The translations under genes and the position numbers were made by a program. From Halichoerus grypus (lineage: Eukaryota; Chordata; Mammalia; Carnivora; Phocidae): a DNA stretch of 64,000 nucleotides. A model generated the notes under the pieces. That model did not search any database. It worked only from the letters and a program-made list of their open reading frames with translations, and was not told the DNA's origin. Location of the stretch: assembly GCF_964656455.1 (NCBI RefSeq), contig NC_135718.1, positions 149,526,762 through 149,590,761 on the forward strand. The letters run 5' to 3'. Shown in pieces: positions 57,274 to 64,000 of this stretch (within the stretch, counting starts at the first letter, position 1; each line of letters starts with the position of its first letter).

Positions 57274-59701
57274 GTAAACTCTGGTGCCACTAGGGCCACA
57301 AAAATGTGGTTTTTTTGAAGCTTTTAATTGAGCACTCTACCAGATCATGTTACAGGACTACGATTTAGTGAGAAAGTCAAATTACACATGGGGAGAAAAT
57401 AATTTTTCAAAATGCTACATTCATGGTAAGTAGTTCCTGCTGTTTATTCATTTCTGGCAAGGGAAGGATGGGGGAAAACACTTGTTGTCCAGTTTTGTTT
57501 TTTTCCTCTAGAATCTCAGGTGACTGTCTATGTAGAATAGGGGCTAGTTTTAGCCCTGGTTGGACAAGCTGGAGAAGAGGCAGGCTCACCAACCCCTCAG
57601 TAGGAACCTAGGAGGCAGGGTCCCTGAGGAGCATAGCAGGGAATCAAGGCAGATGCTCGGAGGACTCGCTATTCCAAGTGTGGTCCGTGGGCCTCCACGG
57701 CGGCCTCACCTGGGAGCTTGCTAGCAATGCAGGCTCTCAGGCCGCCCCCAGACCTGCTGACTCAGAACCTGCGTGGGTAACAAGGCCTCCAGGTGGTTCC
57801 TGGAGAAGTGTGCACATTAAAGCTTGAGAAGGCTCCTCTACGCAGGGGCTAGCTCTCCGAAACATCCACGTGTCTGTAGGAAACCACCTCATATGGTGGT
57901 TTCCCAAACTGAGCTCCGGTCCCGCTCTGGGATTTGAGGCAAGCTGGCTTCCTACCAAGCGTTCGCAGTCATCAGGGTGTTCACGCAGCTAGGGTCCACC
58001 TCAACGCTCCCCGGCTTGGGGCAGGAGATGTTTCAACTGGAGAAACTGACTTCTCATCCTCAAAGGGGCCATGTAAGATAGCTATATGGTCCATGACTAG
58101 ACTCCCTCCCCTGGATCCCAGAGCAAGCCCAGAGGCTGGCATGCAGAATGCAGACAGACAGACAGACACACACACACACAAACACACACAGAGCGAGCTG
58201 CTGGAAGGTCAAGAGAAGGATGGGCCAGGCAGAAAGCTATCATCTGGTATGCATCTAAAATTCTCCCTTGGAGAGAATCTTTCCCAGATCTCAACGAAAA
58301 TGCCCCCTTTGGCATTCCCCAGGATGCCACCCAGAATAGTTCTGCTTATCTGGGTGCAAAAGAGGGCACTGTTTTTCTTCAGCTTTGCAATGTCATAAAG
58401 TCCCAAGGTAGAGCCTCTAGGTATGTTGGGGGGGGCGGCCAACAAGAAGAGGACCCCCAACCTTGCGCAGCTCACCAGCGCGTTTCTTCCATAACCAGAC
58501 ATTGCGAAGACTGCATTACCCACCGAGGCGGCCAGCCCAGCTCAGGCCCTGCCAGCCCAGTACCACAGCAGCGCCTTCCGGCTCAGGGTGCAGAACACGG
58601 GGTTCTCTCCAGGTGAGGCCTTCTCTGCCTTGGGCAGGCACCTGTGAGAAGCTAGAGGGGCACGGGCTGCTCCCCGACGGGAAGGGTGCCATTTCCCCCC
58701 CGTCCTCTCCTTCCTGGTCCTTCTTTCAGGAGACCCCCACAGGCCGGTCTCCCGAGCTGGGGTGAAACGGCAGCTTCCACCCCTGTGGGTTGTTGCGGGC
58801 AGACAGGGAGGCTGGAAAAACGGCCACGACCATTGGCGGTGGAAAAGGGGCGCTGGGAAGCCAGAGGGCTGGCTGTTCGCTGAGCCACCTGCCGACCCTT
58901 AGAGGAGTGGAGGCCAGGTGTCTGCAGGGAGCGCGGCATGTGACAGATGCTGAGGCTTAGTGAATGCCGGTGGAGTCTCCACCCCAGAGATCAAACTGCC
59001 ATTTGTGGGAGCAGCCGGAAGGCAGGCCTCAGGTGGCTCTCCCCACCCTAACTCCCCCCCTGCTCTCAGCCCTGCAGTCGAGGGGGGGCGGGGAGGGACC
59101 CCGAGGCCACGCCTGACTCCTGACCTCTTGCCTTTCTGCTTCTCCATGCTCAGACCCCACCCTTTCCTCCGCAGACTGCATTTTGGGGGACCCCCATAAC
59201 GGGGAGCAGCTGAGGCGGAACTGCACCATCTACCGGCCCTGGTTCTCCCCTTACAGCTACTTTGTGTGCACAGACCCGGAGAGCCACCTGGAGGCCTATA
59301 GCTTCCCAGAGGTGCAGCGGGACGAGGGCAGGGGGGACAGCTGCCTTCCGGAGGACTTGGCTGAGAGCATCTGCTCGTCCTCTTCCTCCCCGGAGAACAC
59401 CTGCCCCCGAGAGGCCACCAAGAAGTCCAGGCCTGGCCTGGACTCCACGGACTACATCACGTCCCAGGACATTGTCACGGCCTCCAGGTGGCACCCGGCC
59501 CCGCAGAGCGGCTACAAGTGTGCGGGCTGCTGCCGCATGTACCCCACTCTGCACTCCCTGAAGAGCCACATCAAGGGGGGCTTCAGGGAGGGCTTCAGCT
59601 GTAAGGTGTACTACCGCAAGCTCAAAACCCTCTGGGGCAAGGAGCAGAAGGCCCGGCTGGGAGACAGGCTCTCCTCGGGCGGCTGCCAGGCCTTCAAGTA
59701 G
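57171..59701 (+). CDS. SPATA46: spermatogenesis-associated protein 46, 3 exons
   Basis: Exons 57171-57273, 58499-58612 and 59175-59701 join to 744 nt (247 residues plus TAG); human is about 261 as I recall. It starts MENFSLLSISGP from an ATG with A at -3 and G at +4. Exon 2 reads IAKTALPTEAASPAQALP. Exon 3 holds the conserved body: RRNCTIYRPWFSPYSYFV (about 86-103), a serine run, and a Cys/His module with C188, C191, C192, H204 and C215 in YKCAGCCRMY...LKSHIK, followed by the basic segment KVYYRKLK. Known of the family: a testis-specific protein of the sperm nuclear envelope/subacrosomal region, needed in mouse for head shaping and sperm-egg fusion. Both introns are GT-AG and phase 1. The C-terminus stops at CQAFK, apparently earlier than the human tail. 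AATAAA follows at 59788. Confidence 0.95.
57655..57835 (+). mobile_element. MER5A-type hAT DNA transposon fragment
   Basis: CCAAGTGTGGTCCGTGGGCC, CACCTGGGAGCTTGCTAGCA, CCCCAGACCTGCTGACTCAG and AAAGCTTGAGAAGGC follow the MER5A consensus as I recall. In SPATA46 intron 1. Confidence 0.8.
58153..58192 (+). repeat. (CAGA)n/(CA)n microsatellite
   Basis: Three to four CAGA units followed by CA units. Confidence 0.9.
58499..58612 (+). CDS. SPATA46: SPATA46 exon 2
   Basis: A 114-nt phase 1-1 exon for D35 to P72. An in-frame TAA lies just before its acceptor (58492-58494), which confirms that this exon must be reached by splicing. Donor CTCCAG|GTGAGG. Confidence 0.92.
58613..59174 (+). other. SPATA46: SPATA46 intron 2 (562 nt)
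   Basis: GC-rich GT-AG intron (GTGAGG ... TTTCCTCCGCAG). No repeat recognised. Confidence 0.9.
59175..59701 (+). CDS. SPATA46: SPATA46 exon 3 and stop
   Basis: 527 coding nucleotides completing D73 and encoding residues 74-247, TAG at 59699-59701. Contains the conserved WFSPYSYFV block, the Cys/His module and the basic C-terminal region. Confidence 0.95.
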
Positions 59702-59815
59702 CCCGGCCGGAGGGCCGCAGCTGTCCTGTTAGTGCACATCTCAGGGAAAGAGGGGATGAAGCCTAGTTGTGTCTCCAGACAGATGTCAATAAACCGAAGT
59801 TAGCCACAGCCTTCT
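59702..59815 (+). other. SPATA46: SPATA46 3'UTR
   Basis: Short 3'UTR, about 110 nt, ending after the AATAAA at 59788-59793. Confidence 0.75.
59788..59793 (+). terminator. SPATA46: SPATA46 poly(A) signal AATAAA
   Basis: Perfect hexamer 87 nt after the stop codon, followed by a GT-containing stretch (TCTGTCAAGTCC). Confidence 0.75.
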
Positions 59816-59959
59816 GTCAAGTCCGAGGTCACCCTGATCCACCTGCGGTCATTCCCGGTCCCCATCCCGTGCCCCTTTCGCGAACGGTTACCTAGCCACA
59901 GCAGGCCCCCTCGCTGCCCCTCCCGCCTTTCCTTCCCCTCTCCTTGTCAAGTTTGAGAA

Positions 59960-60150
59960 TAGCCTCTATAGTGGTGCTTTTCAAGGTGAGGTGCCCAGAT
60001 CAGCAGTGTCAGCATCCCCCGGGAATTTGCTAGAAATGATATCTCAGATTCACTGAATCAGAAGCTCGGCGGGTAGCCCAGCAGTCCGGGTTCTCGGCAG
60101 CCTTCTGGGTGATTCTGGGGCAGCGCAAGCATGAGAACGCTGCTCAAAGA
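59960..60150 (+). mobile_element. MER5A-type hAT DNA transposon fragment
   Basis: GTGGTGCTTTTCAAGGTGAG, GGGAATTTGCTAGAAATGAT, AGATTCACTGAATCAGAAGC and TTCTGGGTGATTCTGGGGC match MER5A order. Confidence 0.8.
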
Positions 60151-61699
60151 CGCTGGCTTCCTGGTTGGCCCCCTGTGACCAGTCCCTGCCACACCCCGCT
60201 CAGAGGGGAGGGCTCGCCCAGAGGGCAGGAGAATGAACATCCTTTCCCACGGGCACAGGGAAGCTTCCTGCGTCGTCTGGAAGCTTCTCAGGTGTTAGAT
60301 CTCCTGAGGGGTGGAACAGGGAGGACTGCATGCCCCCACGCATAAGGCAGGAAAGAGGTGCATAGGGCCGGGCCCACCCCCCACCCCCCACCCCGTGCAC
60401 CACAATCCTTCACTTGGAAGGGGCACGCTTGCTGAAGCACACCAGACTTGCTTCTGACCCAGGGGCAGCTCTATCTGGCTGTGCTGAGTCATGTCAAAGT
60501 AGGCAGGTACACACGTGAAAACACGGCTTCCCGTTACCAAGTAATGCACCAGCAGGCAAGCCCGACATTCATCCCATTTCTGAGCAAGCCTCACTACCAA
60601 CTCCGACCCAGAAACATGGCTGAACATCAGGGATGCAGAGAAGACATCTGTTTTACCCATTATGTGGTTTAAAAAAAAAAAGAGCTGAATGCTTAATGGT
60701 CTTATTTCTAGGCCTTATTTACCTCTCATTTCGTCTCCCTAATGCCCCAGGGACCCTCTCACTGCCATGGGGCATCTCCTCTGGGTGGGGGGGGGGGCGG
60801 CATCAACCCTCCCTTCACCTCTGCCTCCCCACTGGCTGGCAACAGGTTGGAATGGAAGATTCCCCCTTGCCCTTCCAGTGGTCCTATAGTGAGGTCTCTG
60901 CTTTCTGGTTTAGCAGAGCTGCTTCTGCTTATCCCTGTCCTGCTAAAATATCATTTGCGGTTCTTTTGTGAGAGGCTGGCCTCAAATCCTGTCACGTCCC
61001 ACGCCGAGAAAACCTTCCCCACTCACTCTCTCCCCACCCTCTACCAACGCAGCCAGAGTCCAAGAATGTACTTGAACTGAGGGTCCCAGCCTGTCCACTC
61101 GGGGGTGGGTGGTCTCTCTAAACAGCCCTGACGTCACTCCCTGGACCCCCCAGGGGAGGAGGCAGACACGTCCTCATTCTGATTTCCTGTTTTCCAAAAG
61201 GGAAAAGCCACCTACCCCCTTGAAGACCTTCCCCTACACGTGTCCCTGTGCACGTGCGTCCCCTTGGTGGGGCCCCTGAGGAGGGAGTACAAGGAGGGGC
61301 TCACGTGGGGGCCTCGTGGCCTTACCTCGGTCTGTGGGAGATTCAGGAGGAATGGGCTCTTGACTGGCCTCACGCCCTTTGCGCAACCCACACTCCCTCC
61401 TCCAGGGCGTCCCTGTCGCAGGCACAGAACACGTTAAAAAAGACAGAAAGCCATCCCACAGCCGGGGTCTGGGCAGAAGGGCCACAGCACGCGCCAGCCA
61501 CTGCCTGGCAGGGGCTTAAGTTTCGTGTGAGGACGGGCGCTCTCTGCCTTTCACACATTTGATAGCATCATTGGGACCCCCAGGAACTTTCTCAGTGCAG
61601 AGTTCTGAGGAAAGTTTCAGCACACAGAAAACACACCCAGCCCACAAATGCACGGACCACGTGGGTACACCCCCCCGCCCCCAAATCAAGTGGAAGGCA

Positions 61700-61850
61700 A
61701 GCTCCATGGTGCCCTGAGCCCCTGCCAGGCGCTCTGCTGGGTGCTTGTAAAATGCAAGCTCATTTACTCTTCATTATCGCTTTCTCTGGTCTATTTTATC
61801 CCCATTTTACAGACGAGAAAAATGGGGCTCAGTTCCATCACTCAGAAAAG
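61700..61850 (-). repeat. MIR fragment
   Basis: CCAGGCGCTCTGCTGGGTGC, then CCATTTTACAGACGAGAAAA: the MIR core with the ACAGATGAGGAAA-type box. Confidence 0.65.
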
Positions 61851-62409
61851 GGCGAAGGGCACGTGAAGCTGGTTGATCGGACCCTCTCAACCTGCCTGCA
61901 GACCCGGCCGGGCCTGACAAAGCACCAGGCCCGGCAAGCCCTCTGCCTTCAAGAGGGCTAAACGTTCTGGCCAAACTAGTCTGGTTTCCATGATGTTGGC
62001 TTTTCGAGATCCTGCAGCTTCTGTTTCTCTGACACTCCTCCCTCGCTAGCCTTCCTCCTCCCTTTCGTGTTGCATCCTGGCAGGAAAGCCAAGTCCCCTG
62101 GAGCCAGCGCCACTCCGCTGAGCCAAGGGGCAAGGGCACCACAATGTTTGCAGGCAGGTGTGGGGACCAGCCTATTTTGATTCTGCGATAGACATTTTAG
62201 GAACAGGGTTGTTCGGAATCCTACCTATTGCGTATTTCAGACATTTAGTCAAGGGAGTCGGTGAAATTTTATGATCTAGATGATTTTAGCTACAGCTGGA
62301 AACATCTAGATGTCATACTTTTTCAGGCACTCAAAACTTGCTTATATGCCAGTGATGTCTGCGGCGTGAGAGAACCTGGGCCGGGGAGGGTCGAGAACAA
62401 CGGGCACAA

Positions 62410-62650
62410 GCCTGGGGCCTCTCAACTTCAGGACTTCTGACATTTGGGGAAGAATGATTCTCTATTGTGGCGGCGGTGGCGGGGGGGCTCTCCTGTGCAT
62501 TGTAGGATGTTTAGCAACATCCCTGGCTTCTACCCACTAAATATCAAAAGCATCCTTCCCCCAGTTGGGACAAACCAAAACTGTCTCCAGGCACTGTCGA
62601 ATGTCCCGCAGGTAAGCAACATCATCCCCGGATGAGAACCACGGTTGAGC
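62410..62650 (-). mobile_element. MER20-type hAT DNA transposon
   Basis: GACATTTGGGGAAGAATGAT, TGTGCATTGTAGGATGTTTA, CTACCCACTAAATATC and GATGAGAACCACGGTTGAG are the reverse of MER20 as I recall. Confidence 0.8.
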
Positions 62651-62864
62651 CGTCTGATCAGCAAGGCTGGTCTAGATAAACCGCACCTGAAGGCACCACC
62701 TCCCTCCCCTCTGTTTTCTGAACACCACAACCCTTGAGAACTGTGCGTCGCAGAGCTGATGGCCGCTGGCTTGGGAAGGGGGTGGAAGTGAGGGCAAGTC
62801 AGGGAGCAGGAGGAATAGAAGAAGCAAGAAAAGACCAAGGAAAAGCTTTTAGAAATAAGAAAGG

Positions 62865-62870
62865 TTTATT
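62865..62870 (-). terminator. candidate poly(A) signal, minus strand
   Basis: TTTATT on +, AATAAA on -, about 3 kb beyond the SPATA46 3' end. A candidate end for NOS1AP. Confidence 0.35.
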
Positions 62871-63243
62871 TAGCAAAAGCCACTAGACTGGTGACGACAT
62901 CCAGGGAGTAAGTGCACTTTACATGAACAGATTCTTGTCCCAGAGAGTTGAACCAACAGAGTTAATGACACAACAGTTTCAGAAGTAGAGGCTCGGGGTC
63001 GGTGGGGTAAGAGGAGGCGGTCAGGCAAAGAGGAAATCAAAGGAACCCAAGTCATGAACAGAAGCCACGGGGAGAAGGGAAGCTTCACAGAGAGCGCTGA
63101 TACAAGCAGGGATATAAGGAATATCATTTTCATCCCAATATGTAGTCCGTTCTGTGCAGAGAAATTCTTTGCTGGCTCTGCACCTGGGAGAGCCTCACGT
63201 GCCCAGGAGTCTGCCGGCACGTGGGGGGAGGCTGAGGCAGGCG

Positions 63244-63258
63244 CCCCCCCCCCCCCCC
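63244..63258 (+). repeat. C-homopolymer
   Basis: About 15 C; length uncertain. Confidence 0.85.
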
Positions 63259-64000
63259 GGTGTCCACTTGTCCTCTATACAGGGCAGAGCAGAAGGATGA
63301 AAAAGGAGGAGGGCAGGAGCTGAGTGAGCAGAGCAAGAAGCAAGGAGGGAGGAGGAGGAGGGTGACATCGCTGGGAAATCAGTTCTGCGATGTTCTCTTT
63401 CCTGCCCAGTGGCTGGTGACCCGTCAAGGCCCCTCGATCCATCCTGTCCCCCATCTCCACACCCCGGTGTGCGTTGCTCTGGGTCACACCGGGGACGATG
63501 CCGACATGCAAACCAGCGCTCCAGGGAAGGCCTCCTCTGGGGGAAGGCTGGGGCTGGGGCAGCTGGAAACCACTCTGGAGCATCCGACGGCAAGGGTCCT
63601 GGATGGGTCCAGAGTCAGGGGTACAGACATCTAGCCTCTTCAAATTCCTTAACCTCTCCTAAACTCCCTTCTTTCCCTCTGCAAGCTTCTCTAGACCCTT
63701 CAGAAACTATTCCCCACCCCAGCCCTCCCTCTCCTGCCACATTCCACAAACCCAATCCACTGGCCCCTGGCTTCACCCTCAGCTCCTGCTTACACGCAGC
63801 AGGCCTCGAGAAGCCAGACCTTCCGCTCCCCCGAACACTCAGGAAGATCCTACCGCTCCGAGAGGCCGCACCCAGGTGAGGGTCTGGGAAGCCGGCTAGG
63901 CTCAGCCACACCGGATTCCTGACATCCCTCCCTCAGTCTGGGGCTCTCACCTTCCTGGTTCTTCCTTGTGTATCTGGACCTACTTCCATCCAATGGTTGA

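Larger units (their letters stand above)
57274..58498 (+). other. SPATA46: SPATA46 intron 1 (1,225 nt)
   Basis: GT-AG intron containing a MER5A-type DNA transposon piece (about 57655-57835) and a CAGA/CA microsatellite (about 58153-58190). The acceptor is GTTTCTTCCATAACCAG. Confidence 0.88.
59816..62400. other. spacer between SPATA46 and presumed NOS1AP
   Basis: GC-balanced sequence with MER5A at 59960-60150 and MIR at about 61700-61850. G-run at 60787. No gene seen. Confidence 0.45.
62840..64000 (-). other. NOS1AP: possible 3'UTR end of NOS1AP (minus strand)
   Basis: Human gene order predicts NOS1AP next to SPATA46, on the C1orf226 strand. On the minus strand an AATAAA (62870-62865) is followed by likely cleavage sequence, and the 1.1 kb to its right holds no recognised repeat. 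No NOS1AP coding exon is visible, so this rests on synteny and one hexamer. A C-run at about 63244-63258 lies inside. Confidence 0.3.

Noticed and set aside
1..64000. CRISPR arrays, bacterial operons, phage or plasmid features
   Set aside because: Spliced vertebrate genes, SINEs and L1s throughout; no regularly spaced repeats, no ribosome-binding sites.

Overview
This is mammalian nuclear DNA. It holds interrupted genes with GT-AG introns and is dense in retroposons. The tRNA-Lys-derived Can-SINEs (head GGCGCCTGGGTGGCTCAGTC, a (CT)n block, then AAATAAATAAATAAAATCTTT) point to a carnivoran. The head variant with CTGCCTTCGGCTCAGGTC and GGGTCCTGGGATCGAGCCC fits an arctoid caniform (bear, pinniped or mustelid) better than a cat or dog. 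I recognise three protein-coding genes from their translations: SH2D1B (EAT-2) on +, C1orf226 on -, and SPATA46 on +. This order and orientation match the human 1q23.3 neighbourhood (NOS1AP - SPATA46 - C1orf226 - SH2D1B) read in reverse. NOS1AP should therefore lie off the right edge on the minus strand, and its 3' end may already be inside the window near 62.87 kb.

Layout. 1-19.4 kb is intergenic and AT-rich, with Can-SINEs, MaLR/MLT1-type LTRs, one ERV1-like LTR, a 342-bp Tigger-like DNA element, L1 pieces of several ages, and a local 0.3-kb duplication. 19.77-36.35 kb is SH2D1B: four coding exons, all junctions canonical and in phase, 133 codons, with a 13-kb first intron full of repeats. 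36.4-44.4 kb is 3' flank with old L1, an MLT1 LTR and more Can-SINEs. From about 44.4 kb to the end the base composition becomes GC-rich, and I see no Can-SINE and no L1, only old MIR, L2, MER5A and MER20 pieces. This half carries C1orf226 (two coding exons at 51.6-53.2 kb, probably a long 3'UTR to about 48.6 kb, and an unseen upstream exon) and SPATA46 (three coding exons, 57.17-59.70 kb, 247 codons, AATAAA at 59,788).

Function. The genes do not form a pathway. SH2D1B encodes a free-SH2 adaptor of SLAM-family receptors in natural killer cells. SPATA46 encodes a sperm-specific nuclear-envelope protein. C1orf226 is uncharacterised. The most useful observations are: (i) the human C1orf226 initiator Met is a Val codon here and the frame runs back into a splice acceptor, so translation must start in or across an upstream exon; (ii) SPATA46 lies on the opposite strand between C1orf226 and the expected NOS1AP; (iii) the repeat landscape breaks sharply at about 44.4 kb; (iv) several nested insertions with readable target-site duplications give relative ages. 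I found no prokaryotic-type system, CRISPR array, or convincing novel gene. Homologies and family names come from memory and were not checked by search.
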